From positions 1,984,001 to 2,048,000 of the forward strand of contig NZ_CP013187.1 in NCBI RefSeq assembly GCF_001444405.1: a stretch of 64,000 bases of DNA, in the 5' to 3' direction. The DNA comes from Pseudoalteromonas phenolica. Its GTDB lineage: Bacteria > Pseudomonadota > Gammaproteobacteria > Enterobacterales > Alteromonadaceae. Made by a program: the position numbers and the translations under genes. The notes under the pieces are model-generated. The model had not been told where the DNA came from. It made no database searches and was given only the letters and a program-made list of their open reading frames with translations. Of this stretch, positions 51,728 to 61,671 are shown in pieces (within the stretch, counting starts at the first letter, position 1; each line of letters starts with the position of its first letter).

Positions 51728-52503
51728 TTTTTCTCTAGATATTTTTTTATTGCTTTTGATGAAGCGAAAAAGCCAAAACTAGCTGTGACCATAGTTGCAG
51801 AGCCAAACCCAGTCGCGCAGTCCATATTCTTTGCCCCCTCAGTGCCCTGCTTTGCTAAACACACTTCACCATCACCTGTGGGGTAAGCCAATTGCTCAGT
51901 TGAATATACACAGTCTACTGCAAATTTACGCTTAGGATTAGTAGTGAAGTTGTACTTTTTGCGTAATAAATAACGGACTTTAGCCATTAACGGGTCTTGA
52001 GTCGTTTTCGCCACATCACCATATAAGATTTGGCTTGGATCGATTTGACCACCTGCACCACCAGTTGTAATAACTGGAATTTTGTTTCTTTTACAATGCG
52101 CGATCAGTGCCGCTTTTTCATTTACCGCATCAATACAGTCAATAACATAATCATAACCAGTGATATATTCACGGATATTCTCTAGCGTTAAGAAATCATC
52201 TACAAGTTGAACATCGCACTCTGGATTAATTTGTCTAATACGCGCAGCCATAGCTTCTATTTTTTGTTCACCAACAGAGTCGGTTAACGCATGGATCTGA
52301 CGATTAATATTGGTCACACAAATATCATCCATATCAATCAAGGTGATTTTACCAACACCTGTTCGTGCTAGAGACTCTGCAACCCAACTACCAACACCGC
52401 CAATACCAATGACACAAAAATGTGCTTCACCTAGCCATGTTAAAGCTTGTGCACCATATAAACGGCCGATGCCACCAAATCGTAATTGTTGCTCTTCTGT
52501 CAT
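51706..52503 (-). CDS. tcdA: tRNA threonylcarbamoyladenosine dehydratase TcdA (CsdL)
   Basis: 265 aa E1-like enzyme. Nucleotide-binding GIGGVGSWVAESLARTGVGKITLIDMDDICVTNINRQ, and FGSATMVTASFGFFASSKAIKKYL near the C-terminus, typical of YgdL/TcdA. It cyclises t6A37 to ct6A in tRNAs. It is convergent with csdAE and last in the msbA-lpxK-ycaR-kdsB-rluA-like-tcdA series, starting 1 nt after the pseudouridine synthase stop. Confidence 0.94.
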   Translation of the reverse strand: MTEEQQLRFGGIGRLYGAQALTWLGEAHFCVIGIGGVGSWVAESLARTGVGKITLIDMDDICVTNINRQIHALTDSVGEQKIEAMAARIRQINPECDVQLVDDFLTLENIREYITGYDYVIDCIDAVNEKAALIAHCKRNKIPVITTGGAGGQIDPSQILYGDVAKTTQDPLMAKVRYLLRKKYNFTTNPKRKFAVDCVYSTEQLAYPTGDGEVCLAKQGTEGAKNMDCATGFGSATMVTASFGFFASSKAIKKYLEKKKKTVAA

Positions 52504-52504
52504 G

Positions 52505-53164
52505 TTACCAATCTAAATTCAAAGGCGCTTTCCATTGTTGAAAAGCATCTGTTGTTACTAGTTTATTAAACTCTTTACCTGACTCAGGCAAATAAGAAAA
52601 ATACTTGTCTTGTCGCTGCCATTGAAATGACAAAGCAAAGGCATGTAGATATACCCTGTCGGATGGCGAGGAAGTATATGCAGTATCGCCCAATATTGGA
52701 CTTGAGATACTTTTCATCGCCACTCGCAGCTGGTGTGTTTTCCCTGAGAATGGTTTTAATATTACCCCTCTCAAGCCTTCACCGAGACTTGTTGAATAAA
52801 AGCGTGTTACAGCAGGGTTATTAGATGTTTTCTCGAGCTTATAGGTACCACGCCTAGACGCTGACATATCGCCTTTTATCCAACCTTGTTTCTTCTTAGG
52901 TTTACCTTCAGTGATTGCCAGATAAAACTTATCTACCAATCGATTTGAAAATAGCTCAGTTAGACTAGCCGCTGCTTGACTAGATTTAGCCAAGACGATT
53001 AAACCTGAGGTGACCTTGTCTAACCTATGAACAGGATAAAGTTTGTAAGCTTGCTGTGCTTCCAAAAGCGCAACGAAACCCGCGCCTTGCTCAGAGTGAA
53101 AGCTCAGACCAGCAGGTTTTACTGCAACGATAAAATCAGCTTCGTCAGAAATAACTTTAAGCAT
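52505..53164 (-). CDS. RluA-like pseudouridine synthase (TIGR01621 group)
   Basis: 219 aa from ATG 53164 (a GTG at 53170 is possible); it overlaps kdsB by 8 nt. Catalytic HRLDKVTSGLIVLAKS contains the conserved Asp; the C-terminus GVILKPFSGKTHQLRVAMKSISSPILGD is typical. It lacks the S4 domain, as in the RluA/TruC-like single-domain group found next to kdsB in Vibrio and relatives. The RNA target is unknown. Confidence 0.85.
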   Translation of the reverse strand: MLKVISDEADFIVAVKPAGLSFHSEQGAGFVALLEAQQAYKLYPVHRLDKVTSGLIVLAKSSQAAASLTELFSNRLVDKFYLAITEGKPKKKQGWIKGDMSASRRGTYKLEKTSNNPAVTRFYSTSLGEGLRGVILKPFSGKTHQLRVAMKSISSPILGDTAYTSSPSDRVYLHAFALSFQWQRQDKYFSYLPESGKEFNKLVTTDAFQQWKAPLNLDW

Positions 53165-53915
53165 TGCCACTCAGAATGTTATTAACTCTAACCAAGTCTT
53201 CAGGGGTATCAACACCTGCATAAACAGGTTTACACGCTTTGGTGATTTTTATTTGATAACCGTGGTACAAAACACGCAACTGCTCTAGCGACTCTTGAAC
53301 CTCTAATGGTGAGACATCAAGATTTAGATATTCAGAAATAAAACCCGCTCTGTAAGCATAAATACCCACATGTCTCTGAAAGTGCTGCAAAGGAATCGCT
53401 TCTTTTTTCGCTAGCATACTATCTCTTTGAAAAGGAATAGACGCACGAGAAAAATATAACGCGTTGTTATTCACATCTTGAACAACCTTCACTGCATTTG
53501 GATTGTAAACCTCTTCTTCGTCTACAATATCCACGCTTAGCGTAGCCATTGGTGCTGTAGAGTTAAATAGCAGCTCTGCAACTTGGTCGATATTTTCAGC
53601 TTCTAATAGCGGTTCATCACCCTGAACATTGACAATAATCTCATCTTTAGAAAGTGACAGTTTTTCAACTACTTCTGATAAGCGTTCAGTCCCAGATTGA
53701 TGATCTTCTCTGGTCATTAAAACATTGTCAGTAAAGGTTTTAACTTTATCAAAAACAGTTTGGTGATCTGTTGCAATATAAACTACTTTAGCTTTTGATT
53801 GGCACGCTTGCTCGTAAACTCTTTGGATCATTGGTTTACCACAGATATCGGCCAAAGGTTTGCCTGGTAATCGAGTTGATGCGAAACGCGCAGGAATAAC
53901 GACTATGAATTCCAC
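53157..53915 (-). CDS. kdsB: 3-deoxy-manno-octulosonate cytidylyltransferase
   Basis: 252 aa. FIVVIPARFASTRLPGKPLADICGKPMIQRV (3-33) and QGDEPLLEAENIDQVAELL, IPFQRD, GIYAYRAGFI are typical of KdsB. It activates Kdo as CMP-Kdo for lipopolysaccharide. It overlaps the ycaR gene by 13 nt and the following pseudouridine synthase by 8 nt. Confidence 0.95.
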   Translation of the reverse strand: MEFIVVIPARFASTRLPGKPLADICGKPMIQRVYEQACQSKAKVVYIATDHQTVFDKVKTFTDNVLMTREDHQSGTERLSEVVEKLSLSKDEIIVNVQGDEPLLEAENIDQVAELLFNSTAPMATLSVDIVDEEEVYNPNAVKVVQDVNNNALYFSRASIPFQRDSMLAKKEAIPLQHFQRHVGIYAYRAGFISEYLNLDVSPLEVQESLEQLRVLYHGYQIKITKACKPVYAGVDTPEDLVRVNNILSGNA

Positions 53916-54100
53916 TGCTCTACCTCATCAGCAGAAAGCTCACGTGCTTCATTTTCTAACAAAACAGGAATATCATCATTAACAGGGTATGCTAGCTTAG
54001 CTGCCGTGCTGATCAATTCTTTATTTTCTGCATCGTACTGTAACTTTCCTTTTGTTACTGGACATGCGATGATTTCTAATAACTTTCTATCAAATGCCAT
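53903..54100 (-). CDS. ycaR: Trm112-family protein YcaR
   Basis: 65 aa. Single zinc-ribbon-like ACPVTKGKL with only one CP pair in this copy, KELISTAAKLAYPVNDDIPVLLENEAREL. It is normally encoded between lpxK and kdsB; the function in bacteria is unclear. Overlaps lpxK by 11 nt and kdsB by 13 nt. Confidence 0.92.
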   Translation of the reverse strand: MAFDRKLLEIIACPVTKGKLQYDAENKELISTAAKLAYPVNDDIPVLLENEARELSADEVEQWNS

Positions 54101-55070
54101 GTGTAATACCCTTTTGTTTTAATAATTGATCGATTTTTACAATCAATTCTTTGGTTGGTGTGGCGTCTACTTTTAAGTAATACCAATTATTTTTTGCAAA
54201 CTGCTGACATTTTACAGCATCTTTTTCTGTCATAAATACAGCTTGAGACTCTGTACCTGTAAAGTCTTGTTCAGTATATGCATGATGATCACGAAAATGT
54301 TTTCGGTCAACAAGCTTTTTACCAAGCACTTCGAGGCTTTTTTCAAATCGTTGCGGAGAACCAATGGCACTGACAGCAATCCCCTCATTCGGTGAGTCCT
54401 CAGCAAACTCTTTGTTTTCAACCCTATAAAAACCTGATGAAGATAACTGATATGAGAAGAGACTGTCGCCACCATTTTCTATTGCTAAATCAACACTTTT
54501 AATACGTGAAGGTAATTCGCGTAATGGGCCCGCAGGAATTAAAAAACCATTTCCGAAACGTCTTTTCGAGTCGACTATACAAAACTCAATAGCTCTTGGC
54601 ATTTTGTAATGCTGCATACCGTCATCAGAAACAATCACATCAACTTTGTATTTTTCTTTGAGTATTCTGTAACTCGCTTCTCTATCAGCGCCTATTACCA
54701 ATGGACATTGTAATCGATTATAAATTAGGAAGGGTTCATCACCGGCTTCTTCTACAGTAGATGTACTTGTTAATTCATAAGGATATACAGGCGCTTTAGC
54801 ACCATATCCTCGACTGATTACACCAACTTTCAGTCCCTTACTCTCTAAATGCGGTACCAACCATAAAACAAACGGGGTTTTACCGTTGCCACCAATACTA
54901 ATATTACCAACTACTATGATTGGTATTTCAACCTTAAATGATTTAATAACACGGAGTTTAAACAATAGCTTTCTAAAGCTGGATAGCAGAAAAAAAAGGC
55001 CACTTAATGGAGCGAGCAACCAAGTGATCGTTGACCTCTTTTTATACCAAGATGATTCTATATAGCTCAT
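54090..55070 (-). CDS. lpxK: Tetraacyldisaccharide 4'-kinase
   Basis: 326 aa from ATG 55070 (SYIESSWYKK); the frame extends 9 codons further into msbA. An N-terminal membrane-associated helix about 17-35, then a P-loop VGNISIGGNGKTPFVLWLV and DVIVSDDGMQHYKMPRAIEFCIVD. It adds the 4'-phosphate to lipid A. It starts 2 nt after the msbA stop. Confidence 0.95.
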   Translation of the reverse strand: MSYIESSWYKKRSTITWLLAPLSGLFFLLSSFRKLLFKLRVIKSFKVEIPIIVVGNISIGGNGKTPFVLWLVPHLESKGLKVGVISRGYGAKAPVYPYELTSTSTVEEAGDEPFLIYNRLQCPLVIGADREASYRILKEKYKVDVIVSDDGMQHYKMPRAIEFCIVDSKRRFGNGFLIPAGPLRELPSRIKSVDLAIENGGDSLFSYQLSSSGFYRVENKEFAEDSPNEGIAVSAIGSPQRFEKSLEVLGKKLVDRKHFRDHHAYTEQDFTGTESQAVFMTEKDAVKCQQFAKNNWYYLKVDATPTKELIVKIDQLLKQKGITHGI

Positions 55071-55072
55071 AG

Positions 55073-56821
55073 TTATTCGCCATACTGCATTTGGCAAAGG
55101 GCTGCATAGGTGCCTTTTTGCGTAAGTAACGATTTATGATCGCCCTGTTCAATCACTTTGCCTTTATCAAGTACATAAATACAATCAGCGTTTTCTATCG
55201 TCGATAATCTATGAGCGATAACAATAGACGTTTTTTCTTTCATCAGTTCATCAAGGGCTGCTTGAATCAAACGCTCAGACTCAGTGTCGAGTGCAGAAGT
55301 GGCTTCGTCTAGAATTAAAATCGGTGCATCTTTGATGATTGCACGTGCGATTGCAATACGTTGTCTTTGACCACCAGACAACATCACTCCATTTTCACCC
55401 ACAACTGTATTAAGTCCCTCTGGTAAGTCTTTTACAAATTCCCATACATGAGCTTTTTTCGCAACGTCGATGATTTCTTGTTCAGTCAAATTCCTATCAG
55501 CACCATAGCAAATGTTGTTTGCTAATGTGTCGTTAAATAACACCACTTGCTGAGAAACTATTGCAAATTGTGCTCTCAGCCTTTTGAGTGGATATTGAGA
55601 TATATTATGGCCATCTAGTAAAATTTCACCGTCCTTAAAATCATAAAAGCGAGGAAGTAGCGATGATAGTGTTGATTTACCAGAACCTGAACGACCGACC
55701 AGTGCGATATTTTCACCAGCTCTAATTTTTAAAGACAAATTACTTAAAACTGGCTCATCTTTGCTTGGGTAGGTAAAAGTAACGTTATTGACTTCAATAT
55801 TACCCTTGGCTTTTTCGAGGGTTAATGTCCCCGTATCTTTTTCAATTTCTAAATCTAAGATTTCAAAAATACTTTGTGCTGCAGTAATACCGCGTTGTAA
55901 CTCGACATTCACATTTGCCAATTGCTTTAGCGGTTTTAACATCATCATCATTGATGACAACAAAACCACAAAGGTTCCCGATGTAATCGTATCGATAACA
56001 CTAGGCATAGCAATAATTGCTAAAATTAATGCCATCGCGGCTGCCGCCAAAAACTGGATAACAGAGACACTAATTGCGCGTGTCGCATCCATTTTTACGC
56101 GTTGTTGACGGTTCTGGTTATTTACTTGGGCGAAATTAGCAATTTCTTTATCTTGACCACCATAACCATGAATTACTTTGTGGCCTGCCAACATTTGTTC
56201 AGAACCACGCGTTACACCGCCCATAGCATCTTGAATATTTTTAGATATTTTTCTAAAACGCTTTGCGACAACAGCAACAATTAAAGCAACAATTGGAATA
56301 ACAGTTAAGAATATAGACGATAGTTTCCAATTTGCTTCAAACATAACGTAAAGTAAGAAAACAACAAATGCCCCTTCCCTAATAATCACTTGCAAGGCTC
56401 GAGTAATCGCTTGCTGAACTTGTTCAGTGTCAAATGTAATCTTAGAGATTAGTTCTCCATTGGAATGCTGATCATGAAATGAAACTGGTAAGAAAAGCAT
56501 ATGCTCAAATAATTGTTGTCTTAGTTTTTGAACAACCCTTGAGCCGACATAACTTAGGCAATAAGAAGCCATATAATTAAATACACCGCGACCCAATACA
56601 AGCACAATGACAACAACTGGGGCCCAAGTTAATACTTCCGTGTTTCTTGATGTTAAGCCATCATCGATGAATGGCTGCATTAATCGAATAAACTGCGCAT
56701 CCATAGCCGCATATCCAAGCATACCGATTACAGAAAATATGGCTGCTAGTTTAAACTCATAGGTATATGAAAACAGGCGTTTATAAATTTGCTTTGCATT
56801 ATGCTTGGCATTCGTTTGCAT
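55073..56821 (-). CDS. msbA: Lipid A export ABC transporter MsbA
   Basis: 582 aa from ATG 56821. Six-helix transmembrane domain (about 20-310), Walker A GRSGSGKSTLS (376-386), signature LSGGQRQ (481-487), Walker B ILILDEATSALD, and His in AHRLSTI. It flips lipid A-core across the inner membrane. It heads the msbA-lpxK-ycaR-kdsB cluster. A 255-bp gap precedes it; no gene was found there. Confidence 0.95.
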   Translation of the reverse strand: MQTNAKHNAKQIYKRLFSYTYEFKLAAIFSVIGMLGYAAMDAQFIRLMQPFIDDGLTSRNTEVLTWAPVVVIVLVLGRGVFNYMASYCLSYVGSRVVQKLRQQLFEHMLFLPVSFHDQHSNGELISKITFDTEQVQQAITRALQVIIREGAFVVFLLYVMFEANWKLSSIFLTVIPIVALIVAVVAKRFRKISKNIQDAMGGVTRGSEQMLAGHKVIHGYGGQDKEIANFAQVNNQNRQQRVKMDATRAISVSVIQFLAAAAMALILAIIAMPSVIDTITSGTFVVLLSSMMMMLKPLKQLANVNVELQRGITAAQSIFEILDLEIEKDTGTLTLEKAKGNIEVNNVTFTYPSKDEPVLSNLSLKIRAGENIALVGRSGSGKSTLSSLLPRFYDFKDGEILLDGHNISQYPLKRLRAQFAIVSQQVVLFNDTLANNICYGADRNLTEQEIIDVAKKAHVWEFVKDLPEGLNTVVGENGVMLSGGQRQRIAIARAIIKDAPILILDEATSALDTESERLIQAALDELMKEKTSIVIAHRLSTIENADCIYVLDKGKVIEQGDHKSLLTQKGTYAALCQMQYGE

Positions 56822-57088
56822 AAAAGCTCTCAACTACTTAATAACTTTGCTATTGTACTGCTCATACGTATAAAACAAAATGCTCAAGCTCAAATAACCT
56901 CAATTGACAGACATTAATCTGTCTCAACAGACTTTTTTTGGTACTAACTTTGTAAAACTTACTAGCAGTAGGCCAAATTTTAACAAGTAAATTTTTTCTA
57001 TCTTTAAGTTTAATATCAGTGTCATTTTAAAATATTTTTAGTATTTTAATAATTGTTAGCTTAATCCAATGGTACCTAATCTTATAAA

Positions 57089-59329
57089 TTAAAGCCTTTC
57101 ACGGTGGTTCACCCAAAAATTTGTCTGCTCTCGAGCACCTTCTATTTTGTAAGAGTCATCAAAAAACCTAATAGTAATTTGTCCACTCAATGCAGTATCT
57201 AAAAGTTTGATTTTTTTTGATGCATATCGGTCTGTAATTTCTCTGTGAGGTAAAGCCCAAGGCGAGAAGTAGTTCCTTGAAATAACACCAATATCAGGAT
57301 TTACAGAAGTTAAAAACTCTTCGCTTGAAGATGTTTTACTTCCATGATGAGGTACAAGCAAAATATTTGCTTTTAAGCTTTCTTGGTATCTTTGAACAAG
57401 TAACTGCTCTGCTTCATACTCTATATCACCTGTAAGTAAAATCGAACCACCTGGTCCTGTTATTTTAACTACACAAGAATTATTGTTATCAGATCCCATT
57501 GGTACGATTGGCCATATTGACTGTATTATGACCTGGTTCATTTTAATTTTTTGACTTTTGCAATGATTAAGCGGATTGCCATCGTGAAAGATTTTTAAGG
57601 AATTGAAACTATCAAAGGCTCTTAGCTCGTCTATTCCACCACTGTGATCTTTGTCGTCATGGCTAATAATAGTGTGCCTTAGAGTTAATCCACGTGCTTG
57701 AATTTCCGGCAACGCAACACGCTCAAATAATGAATAAAAATTAAAATATTTTGCACCTAAATCATAGAGCAATGCTTGACCTTCTGACGTGACTAATACA
57801 GATGTACCATGGCCAACATCTAGTACATCAACTTGCCAAGCTGGCTTTACATTAAAACTATTCGAAATTAAGGCAAATATAGGAACCAGTGAAATAAACC
57901 GGAGACTTTGATTTAGAAGCAACGTCATACTTAAATAAAATAAGATAACCGTTTTATAAGACAATTTTGACCAATTCAACCAAGCGTATTCATTGAAATA
58001 ATGAGCTGTAAAGTCGAAGCCAACTGCAAGCATGTGATCTATGAACATAAAATCTATATTTAATTTTATGCAATCTAAAAAGAAGCACACGACAATGTAT
58101 GGAAAGATAATGCTACTGAGTAATGGAAGTACCAGTAAATTTACGAGTAAGCCGACAATACTTACCCCATCAAAATAAAAAATGCTTAAAGGGGCTAAAG
58201 TGATGAGAAGCGCCAATTGGATGATAAAAAGTCTGATTAATGCATTTGAATACAACTTGCGTTTTCTTGTCTTTTGCAAAGTTAATATAACCGTAGCAAA
58301 TCCTATAAAAGATAAATATAAACCTGGGTCAAGTAATGAGAATGGGTCAAAAAATAAAATAAGCGCGAGCGTATAAGATAACATTTTGGGCAAAGTTACA
58401 TGTCGTTTCGTGAGGTATACGAAAACCAATATTGCAACCATCAACCACGCTCTAATTGCTGACACGGGAAAACCACAAAGATATATATACAACAGTGCAG
58501 TTATTAGACTTACAATACAGTAAAAGCAATTTAGATTGTTTTTTTGAAAATTTAGCTTTAAAAACGAGCTTAACACCACCCATACAACCCCTTTAGCTAT
58601 ATATAAACAAAGAAAGGTTATAATGCCTACATGTAATCCTGATATTGCCAATACATGCCCTACTCCGATTTTTATAACATGATCTTTGACCTCTTTAGGA
58701 GTTCTTGATTTGTCTCCAGTGCTCAGCCCATAAAAAAGCCAATTTAATTTTTTATCTTTGAATACTTGCCATATTTTATTTTGATACGATTGTCTTAATG
58801 AATTCTCTCTTGAAACTATAGATATTATTTCCGTTATCTTTCCTTTGAAGTAAATGTGCTCTTTAAAAGCATAAAGCTCAGAGTCAAAAGTATGAGTATT
58901 CTTTCTTGAACGAAATGATTTAAGTTTTGCCTTGATGGTCACATAGTCGTCTGAATTAACCCCCTCAATTTCATTATTTATCGCCAATTGAGCTTTAACA
59001 GTTTTGTAAAAAGGAATTTTATGATTATTAACAGACAATAATTTTAATTCTACGAGTGTATTATTATTGGTAGAAATAACTTTAGTAACTGTAGCATTTA
59101 TATCACTAACATCACTTACAGAGGTTTTATAAGCTTTATAGCTATAAAAAAGCTCAGAATGAGAGACTACGACAAAAATAGCAAAAATAAACCCTAACAA
59201 TAGATTCAAAATGGGCTTAAAATAGCAACACATTACGATGAGGAATATCAGTGAGCTGTAAAACTGCCAAGTGTGAAAGTAAAAAACCGCTTGAACACAG
59301 CCATACAGAAATCCCCAGCAGATCAACAT
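57089..59329 (-). CDS. comEC: DNA internalization-related competence protein ComEC/Rec2
   Basis: 746 aa from ATG 59329; a TTG-started frame reaches 59371 and would overlap the divergent gene. Membrane N-terminus, Competence domain with GHVLAISGLHVGI (about 215-228) and many transmembrane helices to about 500, then a metallo-beta-lactamase-like domain with SHDDKDHSGGIDEL and LLTGDIE, VPHHGSKTSSS. It forms the inner-membrane DNA channel for transformation. Its weak ribosome binding site and 21-nt head-to-head spacing with a DUF2062 gene are notable. Confidence 0.93.
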   Translation of the reverse strand: MLICWGFLYGCVQAVFYFHTWQFYSSLIFLIVMCCYFKPILNLLLGFIFAIFVVVSHSELFYSYKAYKTSVSDVSDINATVTKVISTNNNTLVELKLLSVNNHKIPFYKTVKAQLAINNEIEGVNSDDYVTIKAKLKSFRSRKNTHTFDSELYAFKEHIYFKGKITEIISIVSRENSLRQSYQNKIWQVFKDKKLNWLFYGLSTGDKSRTPKEVKDHVIKIGVGHVLAISGLHVGIITFLCLYIAKGVVWVVLSSFLKLNFQKNNLNCFYCIVSLITALLYIYLCGFPVSAIRAWLMVAILVFVYLTKRHVTLPKMLSYTLALILFFDPFSLLDPGLYLSFIGFATVILTLQKTRKRKLYSNALIRLFIIQLALLITLAPLSIFYFDGVSIVGLLVNLLVLPLLSSIIFPYIVVCFFLDCIKLNIDFMFIDHMLAVGFDFTAHYFNEYAWLNWSKLSYKTVILFYLSMTLLLNQSLRFISLVPIFALISNSFNVKPAWQVDVLDVGHGTSVLVTSEGQALLYDLGAKYFNFYSLFERVALPEIQARGLTLRHTIISHDDKDHSGGIDELRAFDSFNSLKIFHDGNPLNHCKSQKIKMNQVIIQSIWPIVPMGSDNNNSCVVKITGPGGSILLTGDIEYEAEQLLVQRYQESLKANILLVPHHGSKTSSSEEFLTSVNPDIGVISRNYFSPWALPHREITDRYASKKIKLLDTALSGQITIRFFDDSYKIEGAREQTNFWVNHRERL

Positions 59330-59350
59330 TGAAGTATATGGTTGCTTGTT

Positions 59351-59857
59351 ATGCCAAAAAAAACGATCCAAAAATTCTTACCTGATCACAATAAGGTCAA
59401 ACAACAAAAATCTTTGAAAATTTTTGGCAGTTTGCTCCATGATGCAAATCTTTGGCATCTCAATCGTCGCTCTGCTAGAGGCGCCTTTTCAGTCGGTTTA
59501 TTTTTTGCTTTCATCCCTGTTCCCTTTCAAATGGTATTAGCTGCTGCTTGTGCAATTCCTTTTCGTGTGAATTTACCCTTATCAGTTGCACTTGTTTGGC
59601 TCACCAATCCGCTTACCATGCCACCAATCTTCTATTGCTCATACAGAGTGGGTGTATTCGCTTTAGGCCAAGAAACTCAACCTTTCCATTTTGAAGCAAG
59701 TTGGGAGTGGCTTACAGAAAGTCTATCGACAATTGGTCCTGCATTTATAGTTGGTTCTCTAATTTGTGCGTCTATCGCTGCGATTATTGGATACTTTGGC
59801 ATTGATTGGCTTTGGCGCCACTCGGTCAACAAAGCTTGGAATTCTAGAGGTCAATAA
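59351..59857 (+). CDS. DUF2062 membrane protein
   Basis: 168 aa from ATG 59351. GAFSVGLFFAFIPVPFQMVLAAACAIPFRVNLPLSVALVWLTNPLTMPPIFYCSYRVGVFALG is the DUF2062 core with two membrane segments; another hydrophobic helix is near 131-152. The family is found near comEC in Alteromonadales and Vibrio; function unknown. Only 21 nt separate its ATG from that of comEC. Confidence 0.88.
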   Translation: MPKKTIQKFLPDHNKVKQQKSLKIFGSLLHDANLWHLNRRSARGAFSVGLFFAFIPVPFQMVLAAACAIPFRVNLPLSVALVWLTNPLTMPPIFYCSYRVGVFALGQETQPFHFEASWEWLTESLSTIGPAFIVGSLICASIAAIIGYFGIDWLWRHSVNKAWNSRGQ

Positions 59858-59880
59858 ACGCTAGATAAATTATAGACATA

Positions 59881-59905
59881 AAAAAAGCCCTTAAGGGCTT
59901 TTTTT
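59881..59905. terminator. Bidirectional terminator between DUF2062 and DUF3466 genes
   Basis: AAAAAAGCCC, loop TTAA, GGGCTTTTTT (59881-59904): symmetrical, serving convergent genes. Confidence 0.9.
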
Positions 59906-59923
59906 ATGTCTATAATAGAATAT

Positions 59924-61660
59924 TTAAGAAACTCTTCTTCTTAACCATAGTAATGGAAGAGCAAGAAAAGAAAGAAAGCCAAAACTAGCTGATTGTCTCT
60001 CATATTCTTCTGCCTCTGGAGGAGTACATTCATCAATTGTCCCCCCTGCAATTGGGGTTAATAAAACTGGAACTACAACCGCTTCATACTCTATATCGCC
60101 ATCACTGTCTTTCATGACTTGACCAAGTGTATCTCTTCTTTCCACTGTCTTAGTCGCATTGGCATAAATAAATCCAGAGTCAGTGATTTTCGTAGCCTCA
60201 GCAATCGTGTAAGGAAACTCACCGCCGTCTTCAGACCGACAAGGAAGAAGGTCATTTATATTTGTAACCTTATCAGCACCCACTTCGTATAAGAATGCTT
60301 CGTATTTCGGTGATGAAGTATTTTTTTCAATTTCACCTTGACCTACGACTTGTCCTTTGTCGTTGATATCTCTGACAGTAACTTTAGAACCAGTGAAGAA
60401 AGCTGGAATTTCTTCATAAGTCTTTGAATTAATATCGTAGTAGAAACCTACTTGCTTCCTAACTACTAATTGCCCATTGAACGAAGTACCTTGCTCATAG
60501 TAATTACCAATAACAATATCACTGTTATTAATATCTATTGCTTTACCACCTTGTATATATGTTTCGTGAGCATGGATGCGATTAAACTCACCATCTTTAA
60601 AATACCCTGCTTGCTCATAAGCATATATCCTGTCATCGTCAGTATTTCTTACAATTGAATAACCTACCGCAATGCCATTTTTATTGGTTGCAAGTGCTAA
60701 GCTGTTAAAAGCACCTTTCTCATCATCTTCACGAACTATACCTAATCCAAGGCTTTGTGAACCTACAACATCCAAATTGTTATCTAGTTCCCACTGAAAA
60801 GCTTCGGTGTTATAAAAGCTGCCTCTTTGTAATTGCCATGAGCATACTGATACAAGTTCATCTATACCATCGCAATTATCATCGTAGCTTTCCTGACTAT
60901 TTTCTGGAATTGAAACACTGCTGCTACCCACAGCGATGTAATTACCAGAGTCGAGCTGAACTATGTCAGTAACCATTGAGGTTCCACCGTAAGTGTCGAA
61001 TCCAGGCTCAAGCGTTACTCTTTTTCCACTTGGCGAAATCACTAAACCACGTGATGTCCAATCCCTCACAAAAACAGTTTTATCGTCTTCTCCTTCTTTT
61101 GTGAAAACCTCTTGTCTATATGGTGAAGATCCCCAAGCAGCAATAACTCCATCATCAGAGATTGCGGTTGGGAAGTTGGTAACTGAACGAGTTAATGAAT
61201 CAGCATAGGTTGCTTGAATATCAAAAAGTGTTAATTCGTCAGCTGAGTTTGCTGAAATTATAAGCCCAATTCGATCATTTATTTTTTGGTAGTCTGCGTT
61301 ACCACTATATGATGCTAGAGCGCCTATCATGAATGCATGAGCGTCAGCATTAGTGTTAGCCGCACCATTTTTTATATCTTCAAGAGTAAATGTTGCCTCT
61401 TCATTACTCGTTAGGCTGCTAACATATCGGCTATACAATGATTCTAATTCCGAACTTTCAAAGTCAAGGTAAGAGATATCGATGGCTGTATTGAATAGAG
61501 AACTTGCAGCACCTATTACTTCTCCGGATTCATTAACATCAGAAATAAAGGTATTCTTGCTATTTTCGTGCCTAGGCAACTCAGTTAACTGGTAAGTAGC
61601 AGCAAAGGCAGTACTGCTTAGTACTGATAATAAACTGGCTGCTAAGATTGTTTTTTTCAT
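59924..61660 (-). CDS. DUF3466 family secreted protein
   Basis: 578 aa. Signal peptide MKKTILAASLLSVLSSTAFA|A. Repeats of the HAF/PEP-type pattern, such as FISDVNESGEVIGAA, ATNKNGIAVGYS and VRDINDKGQVVGQGEI, mark DUF3466. The C-terminus has a hydrophobic helix and a basic tail (FGFLSFLALPLLWLRRRVS), similar to GlyGly-CTERM/rhombosortase-type sorting signals but without a clear Gly-Gly. Surface anchoring is likely. Function unknown. It follows uup by 11 nt on the minus strand. Confidence 0.85.
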   Translation of the reverse strand: MKKTILAASLLSVLSSTAFAATYQLTELPRHENSKNTFISDVNESGEVIGAASSLFNTAIDISYLDFESSELESLYSRYVSSLTSNEEATFTLEDIKNGAANTNADAHAFMIGALASYSGNADYQKINDRIGLIISANSADELTLFDIQATYADSLTRSVTNFPTAISDDGVIAAWGSSPYRQEVFTKEGEDDKTVFVRDWTSRGLVISPSGKRVTLEPGFDTYGGTSMVTDIVQLDSGNYIAVGSSSVSIPENSQESYDDNCDGIDELVSVCSWQLQRGSFYNTEAFQWELDNNLDVVGSQSLGLGIVREDDEKGAFNSLALATNKNGIAVGYSIVRNTDDDRIYAYEQAGYFKDGEFNRIHAHETYIQGGKAIDINNSDIVIGNYYEQGTSFNGQLVVRKQVGFYYDINSKTYEEIPAFFTGSKVTVRDINDKGQVVGQGEIEKNTSSPKYEAFLYEVGADKVTNINDLLPCRSEDGGEFPYTIAEATKITDSGFIYANATKTVERRDTLGQVMKDSDGDIEYEAVVVPVLLTPIAGGTIDECTPPEAEEYERQSASFGFLSFLALPLLWLRRRVS

Positions 61661-61671
61661 TTTAATCCTTA

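Noticed and set aside
56906..56939. GACAGA/TCTGTC and GTCT/AGAC hairpins followed by T-run upstream of msbA
   Set aside because: Stems are 4-6 bp and there is no plus-strand gene to terminate, so it was not called a terminator.
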